Origin: Paenibacillus antibioticophila
Lineage (GTDB): Bacteria; Bacillota; Bacilli; Paenibacillales; Paenibacillaceae
Assembly (NCBI RefSeq): GCF_000455265.1
Contig: NZ_HG005140.1
Location: forward strand, 277,139-341,138
Length of the DNA stretch: 64,000 nt
Direction of reading: 5' to 3'
Shown here: positions 44,883 through 52,345 of the stretch, piece after piece
Layout: each line of letters opens with the position of its first letter
How positions within the stretch are numbered: the first letter of the stretch is position 1
The notes under the pieces: model-generated
Seen by the model: the letters and a program-made list of their open reading frames with translations, nothing else
Told to the model about the DNA's origin: nothing
The model's database searches: none
Translations under genes and position numbers: made by a program

Positions 44883-44935
44883 CAAAAAAATAATGCGGAA
44901 ACCGGAGAGAATCATGTATCCTCTCCAGTTCCGGC
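44883..44935 (-). terminator. Attenuator-like hairpin between binding protein and permease genes
   Basis: On the minus strand GGAACTGGAGAG pairs with CTCTCCGGTTTCC around an 11-nt loop, followed a few bases later by TTATTTTTTT. Lying inside the operon, it probably lets the binding protein be made in excess over the permeases. Confidence 0.65.
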
Positions 44936-44944
44936 TCTATCTAT

Positions 44945-46207
44945 TTACTTGCCGAATTCCTGATTGATCCATTTCAGCAGGGCATTCTTATCATTCAGGA
45001 TCAAGTAGGCGGATGTTTCCGTACCCCAGCTGGAATCAAGCCCAGCTTTCCAATTAAAGTGCAGCCACGGATAGAAACGGCCCTCTTCGGATAGCAATTT
45101 TGTGACATCCTCCGTTTGAGGAGCGTCGGCCTTGATGCCCGTGATCGTCGAAGGCGATTTCTCGTTGTCCGCCAAAAATTGCGCCGTTTGCTGCTCGGTC
45201 ATGAACTTCACAAACTTTTGGGCTTCTTCCGGATGCTTCGTGTTGGCAGAGATCGCCAGCGCATAGTCGATGCCGCCAACGACGACGCCATTGCCGCTGT
45301 CGTTCGGAATCGGGAACATCTTGTACTCGTCTTCCATGCCCGCCTGTTCGATCACCGGCACCGCCCAGATCCCCTGCGGGAGCATCAGTGCCTGCCCGGT
45401 TGCAAACAGATTCACGGCATCCGGATAGTCCGCTCCAGCGGCGTCCAGTTGGCTGTTGGCGCCGATAAAGTCCATCTGCGCCAGCAGCTTCTGGATGGAC
45501 GGATCGCTATCCGCTTTGGCCGCCGGATCCTGGAAGAACTTGTCGGCCGTCTCGTAACCAACGGCATTGGTCAGCAGCGCTTCGGTGAGATGCCCGACAG
45601 ACCAGGATGCTTTGAAGCTGGTCGCGAACGGAATGGAGCCTTTCTCTTTGATTGCCGCCGCAGTCTGCTCCAGCTCTGCCCACGTCGTCGGAACCTTCAA
45701 GCCAAGCTCGTTGAATTTGGCCGCATTGTAGAAAATCCCGTAAGCATTCATCGTCAACGGCGCACTGTAATCCTTGCCGTCGACCTTAACGCCCTCAAGA
45801 AACTGCGGGTTGATGTTCGCCAGCACATCGCTGCCCGTTAAGTCCATGAAGAAATCCGATCCGGCTTGTGTTCTGAAATCGGATTCATTCGGGAATATGG
45901 ACATGATGTCTGGAGCGTCGTTGCTTGCCAGCCGATTATACAGAACCTTCCGCGAATCCGGAACCTGAACCTGATTCACCTTGATGTTCGGATTCTCCGT
46001 CTCGAAGTTCTGGATAATCTGGTTAAGATAGTCCTTCACCTCGGACTTCTGGTTAAAGATTTCGATCGTCACCTGCTCTTCTTTGCCTGCTCCCTGGTTC
46101 GCTCCCTGCGCTTCGCCGGCGTTCCCCCCGGAAGATTTGCCGCCGCAGCCTGCAACAACAAGCACCAGCGCCAGGACGGAAATGATCCACAACTTCTTAT
46201 TCTTCAT
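44945..46207 (-). CDS. Sugar-binding lipoprotein of the island importer
   Basis: 420 residues with a lipoprotein signal; lipobox VVAGC, C21, then a Gly/Ser/Ala linker. Length and segments such as FETENPNIKVNQVQVPDSRK and DLTGSDVLANINPQ fit family 1 (MalE-like) binding proteins. AGGGGG lies upstream of the ATG. It follows the nucleoside hydrolase gene and should choose what the island operon imports. Confidence 0.92.
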   Translation of the reverse strand: MKNKKLWIISVLALVLVVAGCGGKSSGGNAGEAQGANQGAGKEEQVTIEIFNQKSEVKDYLNQIIQNFETENPNIKVNQVQVPDSRKVLYNRLASNDAPDIMSIFPNESDFRTQAGSDFFMDLTGSDVLANINPQFLEGVKVDGKDYSAPLTMNAYGIFYNAAKFNELGLKVPTTWAELEQTAAAIKEKGSIPFATSFKASWSVGHLTEALLTNAVGYETADKFFQDPAAKADSDPSIQKLLAQMDFIGANSQLDAAGADYPDAVNLFATGQALMLPQGIWAVPVIEQAGMEDEYKMFPIPNDSGNGVVVGGIDYALAISANTKHPEEAQKFVKFMTEQQTAQFLADNEKSPSTITGIKADAPQTEDVTKLLSEEGRFYPWLHFNWKAGLDSSWGTETSAYLILNDKNALLKWINQEFGK

Positions 46208-46269
46208 CTGTAATCCCCCTGTTCATTTAAAAGATTTCGTGATCCAAAGATGACTTTTTGAACTACCTC

Positions 46270-47148
46270 TTAAAGCAATCTTTCCAGGAATAGTTGAATA
46301 AAAGCATCCTTTCGCACATCTACGGCGGCCAATACGTTCGTATCCATCGGCCTGTCGAAAAAGACGTCCCGATGTTCCACCGTCATGCCTCGCGTAAACT
46401 CTCCTTTGCACTCTACCGAGATTTTCTTCGGCTTAAGCTCCAGCAAGTCCGGATGACTAAGATAAGCAATCGTCAAGGGATCATGCAGAATGGGAAGATG
46501 CTTCGACGAATCCATCCACTGCGACAGCAATCGCGACAAGAAAGCCGTTTCACTTTTGCCCCTATGCTTGATCCTTTCCACGTCGGACTGGATCAGGCGG
46601 CATTTCAACGTAACATCAAGCCCCACCATCGTTAGCTTCATGCCGGAGCCGAACACAATCGCCGCCGCTTCCGGGTCGCAAACGATATTCCATTCGGGAT
46701 AATGCGCCGAATGCATTCCGCCCATCATAACGATATTCGCCTGCTGCATCACGTCGGGCGCTTTCATCACGGCGCAGGCAATATTCGTAAGAGGTCCAAT
46801 TGCCGCAATCGTGATCGCCGGGTCACGTCTCACCTGCTCGATCAAAAAGTCCACCGCGTGCTCACTACAGTTTGGTTCGGTGTCGAGATACTCGTCCAAC
46901 CATTGGCAAGGAATGCTGTCCATATCGGTTTTGGCCAGCAGCGGGCTGCCGATTCCGGTGGCCACGGGAATATCCGGCCTTTTGTAAGCTTGGAGCAGTT
47001 GCATCGCAAGCTTCGTGCGCAAGTCGGTATTTCTGTATACCGTCGTCAGTCCGGCCACTTCCAATTCCGGAGAATTCAAAGCCAATACGATAGCCAGCGC
47101 ATCATCAATATCATCCCCAATATCCGTATCAATAACGATCCGTCTTAT
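46270..47148 (-). CDS. Nucleoside hydrolase (IunH family), apparent AUA start
   Basis: About 293 residues. The calcium-binding N-terminal motif VIDTDIGDDIDDALAIVLAL is complete, and AIGPLTNIACAV and HDPLTIAY further along fit IunH. It hydrolyses N-ribosidic bonds to free ribose. The start is unusual: a full Shine-Dalgarno AAGGAGGTGAT (47162-47152) is followed at the right distance by ATA AGA CGG ATC (47148), where relatives have ATG; no ATG, GTG or TTG lies at a usable distance after it. The only upstream in-frame alternative is TTG 47184, which has no ribosome binding site. First gene of the island operon. Confidence 0.85.
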   Translation of the reverse strand: MRRIVIDTDIGDDIDDALAIVLALNSPELEVAGLTTVYRNTDLRTKLAMQLLQAYKRPDIPVATGIGSPLLAKTDMDSIPCQWLDEYLDTEPNCSEHAVDFLIEQVRRDPAITIAAIGPLTNIACAVMKAPDVMQQANIVMMGGMHSAHYPEWNIVCDPEAAAIVFGSGMKLTMVGLDVTLKCRLIQSDVERIKHRGKSETAFLSRLLSQWMDSSKHLPILHDPLTIAYLSHPDLLELKPKKISVECKGEFTRGMTVEHRDVFFDRPMDTNVLAAVDVRKDAFIQLFLERLL

Positions 47149-47212
47149 CTCTATCACCTCCTTTATGGATTCAAAAGCGATCAAAATGGAAAATTTGCTA
47201 CACCTTCAAATT

Positions 47213-47232
47213 AAGTGTGTAAATTTTACATC
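47213..47232. promoter_or_regulatory. Operator O1 of the island operon
   Basis: The sequence AAGTGTGTAAATTTTACATC contains the near-palindrome TGTAAATTTTACA centred at 47224, about 25 nt downstream of the predicted RNA start. An inverted copy (19 of 20 bases) is at 47381-47400. Confidence 0.65.
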
Positions 47233-47254
47233 ATTTTCGGCTTTTTGTAGCGCT

Positions 47255-47283
47255 ATCATAACAAATATAAGCGTTTTCATCAA
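47255..47283 (-). promoter_or_regulatory. Sigma-A promoter of the island operon with overlapping cre-like site
   Basis: On the minus strand TTGATG (47283-47278), 17-nt spacer, TATGAT (47260-47255). A cre-like TGAAAACGCTTATA (47279-47266, one mismatch) lies in the spacer, where CcpA would block RNA polymerase. Confidence 0.7.
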
Positions 47284-47380
47284 GTGCCCAGTTATATATT
47301 TTTTTGTCCACGTTGAGTTTCAATCAAAAAAAGCCATGTAACATAAGGATATTCCATCTTTTTATCCGCTTTATTTTTAA

Positions 47381-47400
47381 GATGTAAATTTTACACACTT
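47381..47400. promoter_or_regulatory. Operator O2 of the island operon
   Basis: GATGTAAATTTTACACACTT is the inverted counterpart of O1, about 165 bp away centre to centre and on the other side of the promoter. The arrangement suits DNA looping by a tetrameric LacI-type repressor. Apart from these sites and the promoter, the gap 47149-47512 shows nothing else. Confidence 0.6.
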
Positions 47401-47512
47401 TAAAATTATTTCATCTTCCACTGTCGTTCGCGGATTAAGGACGCAACTACCTCATTCATCTGCTCGCCGCCCCTCCCTTAAATTGGACCTGAAAGCACAC
47501 TTCGCCCTCTTT

Positions 47513-47765
47513 TTATATTTTCCGGTCCGATAACACCTCGTGGCCCGCCGGCGTCAAAGAACTCACTGCCACTGTGAATTTCTGCCCGTCTATTTGCTGG
47601 AAAGAGGCGTGCCTGCTGCTTTTGATCTCTTCGAAGATTGTCTTATTTTTAATTTGCTTTAGGGTGAACGTTTGTATACCTTGATCTGTTGTATTTCCCT
47701 CCTTGGCATACCCTATCGACAAAAGCCGACTGTTTCTATTCGTTGCATCGGGAGATCCGAAATTA
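47513..47765 (-). pseudogene. Fragment of an unidentified gene joined to a transposase remnant
   Basis: About 84 residues (SPDATNRNSRLLSIGYAKEG ... TPAGHEVLSDRKI) continue in a different frame from the truncated transposase upstream. No ribosome binding site or own start is visible. The family is not recognised; it looks like a chromosomal gene end truncated by the insertion sequence. Confidence 0.35.
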
Positions 47766-47782
47766 ACCTGCTGCTTTGTCGG

Positions 47783-48033
47783 TGCTCCCAAGCCAACAGG
47801 ATATAGCGCGAGAACACAATGGTCGTGTGGCTCACGAGCAAGTCGTACGAACGGCCTTGGAACTCGTTTTGCAGACGCAACAGTGATTTGGCGCACTTGA
47901 AGGAAACCTCGATGTCCCAGCGCATCGGGTAGATTCCGATGATGTCTTGAGCCGTCAGACTAAGATCGGTCGAAAGAAGGGCAAGCCATTCGCTTTTCTC
48001 GGAATGATGGCGGACAAACACGATCACCACCAT
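47783..48033 (-). pseudogene. IS4-type DDE transposase remnant
   Basis: About 83 residues of a transposase C-terminal region: VIVFVRHHSEKSEWLALLST and the YPMRWDIEVSFKCAKSLLRL segment containing the Y-x2-RW-x-IE-x2-F-x3-K pattern of IS4-type DDE enzymes, then WEHRQS, after which similarity stops. Both ends are missing, so it is inactive. It sits at the right border of the island, between the operon and the second copy of the duplicated fragment. Confidence 0.75.
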
Positions 48034-48079
48034 GGGGACTGTTTAATATGCACAATGCAGTTCAATCGTGCAATGAAGC

Positions 48080-48129
48080 AAGGCTCGTACAGAGCAGGGA
48101 GGTCATAATTACCTGCTTGTGCGAGCCTT
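48080..48129 (-). terminator. Large hairpin after the DUF4129-type gene
   Basis: AAGGCTCGTACAGAGCAGG (48080 on) pairs with CCTGCTTGTGCGAGCCTT (48112-48129) with one bulge. T-rich sequence follows on the plus strand only, so its direction as a terminator is uncertain. The rest of 48034-48168 shows nothing. Confidence 0.45.
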
Positions 48130-48168
48130 TCGTTTGTTACAGATAAATTCCATACTCTATTTGTGATG

Positions 48169-49527
48169 CTACGGCTGTATCTTATCCTTAAGCAATTTAA
48201 CTTCTTCATCTCCAGGCTGCTGATCACCATAGCGTACCCGGTAATACGCCTCCAGAAGGGGCTCCATTACATCGCGGTTCGTGTATGCCGCTGAAGTTCG
48301 TCTTCCTTTTCCATCAGTCAATGATACCTGCCTCCGAAGCTCCTGCTCCTGCTCTCTCGGCGTGAGCGAGAGTTGCTGCGATAGTCCTCTCGCTTCATCC
48401 AACTGCCGTTGTCTTCGATAGAGGTATCGGATCCGATCCCGATTGTCTCGAAGCTTATCCCAGGCCTCCCCTTGCTTGAAAAGGCGTGCGGTCCATTTGC
48501 CCGCCCATTGTCCCCGGTTCTTTCCTGCCTTCCCCCGGATGGTGAGACGAACTTCTTCATCCTCATATTCCTGCCTGGCAGGCTCTATCCCCTTGCGCAG
48601 GAAAAATTTCTTTAACGTGCGCAGCAGCCTGGACAACGTTGGACCCGCATATTTATAGATTCCATATCCAATTAGAGCAAGCACTAGCAGGAACAACACT
48701 CCTGCAACGATATTGTAGAGAATGTCCAGCACTTGGGATAACCAGCCTGGCGGTCCCGTCTCCTCCGGCAATACCATTTCAGCAGGCGGACCCTGCGAAG
48801 AAGGCGGCTCCGGTTCATTTGCCGGCTCATCCGATGGGCGCAGCAGCCACTGCACGATTCTCCTCAATAAGCCTAACAGCAAATTTCCCGCCCAACGCCC
48901 AGCACCAGCAGCCAGTAATAGCGCCACTACAAAAATAGATACAATCCATACGGTATTGTAGCGGCGCACTCCTTTGGGAATTGCGCTTTTCTCTGAACTA
49001 GAGGCAAGCGAACTGTAATTCAGAAATTGCCGGTTTGTGGTGAACAACAGGATGGCCAGGCTGAGAATTCCGCATACGGTCACTATCGGTATATTTTCCG
49101 AGAGCTTCTCGAAACGCGGAAAGGATATCCCGGCTATAAAGTAGATGGTGATCCCAATCCAATACAGCTTCAACCGATTATCCCTGCTCGGAGCAGTCAT
49201 GGCCTGCATAGCCAGAATACCTCCAAGAACCGCATGAAGAACAGGATTGCCGCCCGAAAAAATCACTAACCCTGCATAACCCAGACCCAGCAAAAGTGCC
49301 GCAAGTGCCTGTTTCCATCTAACTCTGAGTCCCAGCACATACCCTCCTGCCCCAAGCAAAGAGACTACAGGGAGCAGCCAGACTGCGGGCCAAGAGTAGT
49401 ATTCCGGAACCGTGTAGGTGTATATAAGGAGCGCTAAGGGCAGAAAAAATAAATTTTCTGTCAAAGCGGTTATCCAGCCCCGAAACCATGCGGACATGCC
49501 ACGACGAATACGGATAAAGTTATTCAT
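48169..49527 (-). CDS. Membrane protein with C-terminal DUF4129-like domain
   Basis: About 452 residues. The N-terminal half has five or six membrane helices, a Pro/Glu-rich outside loop (PANEPEPPSSQGPPAEMVLP) and a further helix near 300 (IVAGVLFLLVLALIGYGIY); the C-terminal ~150 residues are cytoplasmic, highly charged and DUF4129-like. I prefer ATG 49527 with GAGGTGGGAT just upstream over GTG 49545. It is the third gene of a moxR-DUF58-membrane protein unit, a widespread module whose transglutaminase-core member is usually larger; here no transglutaminase domain is visible. Its last 413 bp also occur at 35495-35907. The function is not known. Confidence 0.8.
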   Translation of the reverse strand: MNNFIRIRRGMSAWFRGWITALTENLFFLPLALLIYTYTVPEYYSWPAVWLLPVVSLLGAGGYVLGLRVRWKQALAALLLGLGYAGLVIFSGGNPVLHAVLGGILAMQAMTAPSRDNRLKLYWIGITIYFIAGISFPRFEKLSENIPIVTVCGILSLAILLFTTNRQFLNYSSLASSSEKSAIPKGVRRYNTVWIVSIFVVALLLAAGAGRWAGNLLLGLLRRIVQWLLRPSDEPANEPEPPSSQGPPAEMVLPEETGPPGWLSQVLDILYNIVAGVLFLLVLALIGYGIYKYAGPTLSRLLRTLKKFFLRKGIEPARQEYEDEEVRLTIRGKAGKNRGQWAGKWTARLFKQGEAWDKLRDNRDRIRYLYRRQRQLDEARGLSQQLSLTPREQEQELRRQVSLTDGKGRRTSAAYTNRDVMEPLLEAYYRVRYGDQQPGDEEVKLLKDKIQP

Positions 49528-49554
49528 ATCCCACCTCAGATTCACATTCGGCCA

Positions 49555-50682
49555 TTATGCGGTTCCTCCTTCATGAGCGGGAGGCGCTTCCTGCCCCGGC
49601 TTACTCGGTAATTCGGGGATATCCATCCATTCTACTCCATTTCCCAGCTGCTCCAGCTTTCTCACGACCTCCTGGAGCTTCTCGCCCCGGTGGCAGGATA
49701 TAATTAAATAATCCATATCCGTAGTCCCCAGCTCCACTTCTTCTTCAAGAAGCTTCACCATTGATACAGTACGCTCCAGTATCAGGCCCGCCATCGTCTC
49801 AAGCAGCCATTCCTGCTGTCCTGCATGTCCGGACGGTCCAATTCGGACGGACTCCCGTTCTCTCCCCTGAACCCATCCGTTGCACAGCATCCCGGTCTCA
49901 ATGCCGTTCTCCAAAGCGTAAGCGGCAACAGACACCGCATAACGGATACCCAGCTCAATGCGTTCCGGCTCTAGAATGGTACGCCACATGGATTCCGCGG
50001 ATTCCACGTTCAGACAGATCATCAGCCGATGATCGGCGGTGTATCCGCGTTGATGCACCTGAAGACTTCCTGTTCGAGCCGTTGCCTTCCAATTGACACT
50101 TCGAAGCGTATCTCCGGAACGAAAAGCACGCGTTCCCTGAATCAGAAAGGGATCCTCTACAATCCATCGCCGTACAGCCAGATTTCCGAGCCAGCTGTGA
50201 TTCGGGAGCGGCAGCTCGGGAATGGGAAGAATCTGCGGATATACAAGCAGCTTCAAATTCAAGGTGAACTGCTTTGCTTTCGAACTGAGACCCAGGGGAT
50301 CCCCTCCAGTCATCGTTGCCGTCTCCAGCGAATAATGACCACGTCTTACGCAAGTCAGCCGATGTCTCCGGGTAATTTGTCTGTAAGATCTTAGATGAAA
50401 CAGGCTGACATGATTCTGATAGATATTCCCTTCGGACACCCCCAAGTTGTCCTGCTCTCCGAATCGAAGAGCCACAGGCATGCTGGACTCCAAACGAAGC
50501 CAGGGCAGCGGCAGCAGCTTGGCATTGGAGATGACCTCCACCATATCCAGGGATTCATGCTCAAATATTCTCTGCTTAGAAAAAGTACGGGAATAAGCAA
50601 TTCCTTTCAGCCCCCACTGGTCATAAACCAAGATCAGAAGGCCTGAAATTAGCAGAATGCTGATGATCATCCAGGTAAGCAT
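49555..50682 (-). CDS. DUF58 domain protein
   Basis: 375 residues. Two N-terminal membrane helices appear shorter than usual (mainly WMIISILLISGLLILVYDQW). The DUF58 signature is FRSGDTLRSVNWKATARTGS followed by LQVHQRG, and a von Willebrand A-like fold follows (LMICLNVESAESMWRT). It lies 3 nt after the moxR-like gene and 27 nt before the membrane protein. Such proteins work with MoxR ATPases as chaperone-like modules for assembling or activating partners. Confidence 0.9.
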   Translation of the reverse strand: MLTWMIISILLISGLLILVYDQWGLKGIAYSRTFSKQRIFEHESLDMVEVISNAKLLPLPWLRLESSMPVALRFGEQDNLGVSEGNIYQNHVSLFHLRSYRQITRRHRLTCVRRGHYSLETATMTGGDPLGLSSKAKQFTLNLKLLVYPQILPIPELPLPNHSWLGNLAVRRWIVEDPFLIQGTRAFRSGDTLRSVNWKATARTGSLQVHQRGYTADHRLMICLNVESAESMWRTILEPERIELGIRYAVSVAAYALENGIETGMLCNGWVQGRERESVRIGPSGHAGQQEWLLETMAGLILERTVSMVKLLEEEVELGTTDMDYLIISCHRGEKLQEVVRKLEQLGNGVEWMDIPELPSKPGQEAPPAHEGGTA

Positions 50683-50685
50683 GGA

Positions 50686-51657
50686 TCAGTCCACCTGCTT
50701 CCCCTTTGCATTCTCCTCCGCAGGTACCGTTACTTCGTTTAAGATCTGACGAATGATACCGGCTTCTCTGGATTCCCCCAGATTGAGGCCTTGCCGCAGC
50801 AATAGACGATGGGCCAGCACCGGAACAGCAATAGCTTTAATATCCTCCGGTACAACATAGTCTCTGCCCTGAACGAACGCATAGCCTTTGGCGGCACGCA
50901 GAAGGGCACCGCTCGCACGAGGGCTTGCCCCCAGACGCACCTCCGGATGCTTGCGGGTCGCTTCGGTAAGAGCCACGATATAACCTAACAGATCCCGGGT
51001 CACATGAACCTCCGAGGCTCTCTGCTGAGCTTCCGAAATCTCCTTGGCGGAGGCTGCAGGAGTCAATTCCAGCAGCGGATTATGACTGCTATAACGCTCT
51101 AAAATATCAATGCCTTCCTGATGGCTCGGATACCCCATTGTGATCCGCATCAGGAATCGGTCCAGCTGAGCTTCCGGCAAGGGAAAGGTTCCCTGATTAT
51201 CAATCGGATTCTGAGTCGCCATGACAAAAAATGTGCCTGCAAGCTCATGGGTTATGCCATCAATAGTAACCTGACGCTCCTCCATGCATTCAAGCAGACT
51301 GGACTGTGTTCGCGGGGTTGCCCGGTTGATCTCGTCTGCAAGCAGGACCTCTGTGAACAGGGGGCCGGGACGAAATTCAAACTCTCCTGATTTTTGATTG
51401 TAGAAATTAATTCCGCTCAAATCAGAGGGCAGCAGGTCCGGGGTGAACTGAATACGCCGGAATGACCCGTCCATTGAACGAGCAAGCGCTTTCGCAAGCA
51501 GCGTCTTGCCTGTACCAGGCACATCCTCAAGCAGCACATGTCCATTACCCAGCAAGGCCGCCAACAGCAGGTCGATCACCTCTTCTTTGCCTACGATCAC
51601 TTGAGCGATATTAGTGCGAATTCGTCTTGCCATATCCATAGCATCCTGCATCTTCAT
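50686..51657 (-). CDS. MoxR-family AAA+ ATPase
   Basis: About 323 residues. Walker A is LLEDVPGTGKTLLAKALA, Walker B LLADEINRATPRTQSSLLE, sensor 1 FFVMATQNPIDNQGTFPLPE and an arginine-finger region EAQLDRFLMRI. I chose the ATG at 51657 behind AAAGGCGG over a GTG at 51669. First gene of the moxR-DUF58 unit; its upstream region begins with MITE-like copy B, 35 bp away, which may affect its promoter. Confidence 0.92.
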   Translation of the reverse strand: MKMQDAMDMARRIRTNIAQVIVGKEEVIDLLLAALLGNGHVLLEDVPGTGKTLLAKALARSMDGSFRRIQFTPDLLPSDLSGINFYNQKSGEFEFRPGPLFTEVLLADEINRATPRTQSSLLECMEERQVTIDGITHELAGTFFVMATQNPIDNQGTFPLPEAQLDRFLMRITMGYPSHQEGIDILERYSSHNPLLELTPAASAKEISEAQQRASEVHVTRDLLGYIVALTEATRKHPEVRLGASPRASGALLRAAKGYAFVQGRDYVVPEDIKAIAVPVLAHRLLLRQGLNLGESREAGIIRQILNEVTVPAEENAKGKQVD

Positions 51658-51692
51658 GTAGACTGGCACCGCCTTTATGTAATTTTGGTCTA

Positions 51693-51926
51693 TCTATATA
51701 AGTTGAACTATTGAATTTTACGTTTTGAGGGCAACGTGTGAGGTGTGCTTATGATCGCTGTTGTTCGCGGATTTCTCTAATTTAACGAAGATATCATAAG
51801 GTAGAAATCCACTCACAAAGGCGAACGCTTACGCTTTATGCTTTCGAAGCAGCTTTCTTACAGAAAGCTTTTAACACTTCACTCTTATGCCCTTTCTACG
51901 TAGTTTATATAGTTCAACTTAAATAT
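51693..51926. mobile_element. MITE-like element, copy B (234 bp)
   Basis: Ends TCTATATAAGTTGAACT (51693-51709) and AGTTCAACTTAAATAT (51911-51926). The interior shares ATCGCTGTTGTTC-CGGATTTCT, AGAAATCC and AACACTTC-CTTATGCC with copy A, plus an extra hairpin near 51850 (AGCTTTCTTACAGAAAGCTT). No coding capacity. Confidence 0.78.
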
Positions 51927-51978
51927 CCTAGTTCTATATTAATCATATCAAAAAAGTAGAGGTGGACCCAAACGCATT

Positions 51979-52252
51979 ACTATATATGCTATTGAATTTT
52001 ACGTTTTGAGGGTACATGTGAAATATGAGGCCCCCCCTTTTTACCTTAACACTATGCCCTTGCTACTTATTTCTCCATCCCCTTTCTGCACGAGTGATGT
52101 GCATACCGACCACATGCTTAGAGCTGCGCTCCGCCTCATGCGAGGAAACAGGTGTGCAAAAGCAGTTATTTTGCTAGCGCGGGAGTTCATGTGGGGAAAC
52201 AAGTGCGCAAAAGCATTCTTACTACGCAGTTTATATAGTTCAACTCATATAG
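51979..52252. mobile_element. MITE-like element, degenerate copy C (about 274 bp)
   Basis: The left end ACTATATATGC plus TATTGAATTTTACGTTTTGA repeats the start of copy B; the right end GTTTATATAGTTCAACTCATATAG (52229-52252) repeats the end of copy B. The middle is different and contains an imperfect internal repeat (GAGGAAACAGGTGTGCAAAAGC near 52141 and GGGGAAACAAGTGCGCAAAAGC near 52194). Between copies B and C (51927-51978) I see nothing. Confidence 0.6.
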
Positions 52253-52259
52253 CATTACT

Positions 52260-52305
52260 AAAAAAGAGCCGAGCAGGGTGCCGTGGCTTCCCTGTCTCGA
52301 CTCTT
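52260..52305 (-). terminator. Intrinsic terminator of the GH130 operon
   Basis: On the minus strand AAGAGTCGAGACAGGG pairs with CCCTGCTCGGCTCTT (one bulge), followed by five T residues. Confidence 0.8.
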
Positions 52306-52345
52306 CCTTTCGTGTTTCATTTGCTGGTCATTGCATTGTGAGAGT

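Noticed and set aside
47213-47400. The two 20-bp sites as terminal repeats of a small mobile element
   Set aside because: They enclose a strong promoter with correct orientation for the downstream operon, and no duplicated flanks are visible; operators explain them better.
47765-47896. N-terminal part of the open frame 47513-47896 as a real protein start
   Set aside because: This part overlaps the transposase remnant in another frame and has no ribosome binding site; only the downstream part (to about 47765) looks like genuine coding sequence.
51979-52341. A 111-codon plus-strand frame (52006-52341)
   Set aside because: It runs through MITE-like copy C and the GH130 terminator, so it is not a credible gene.
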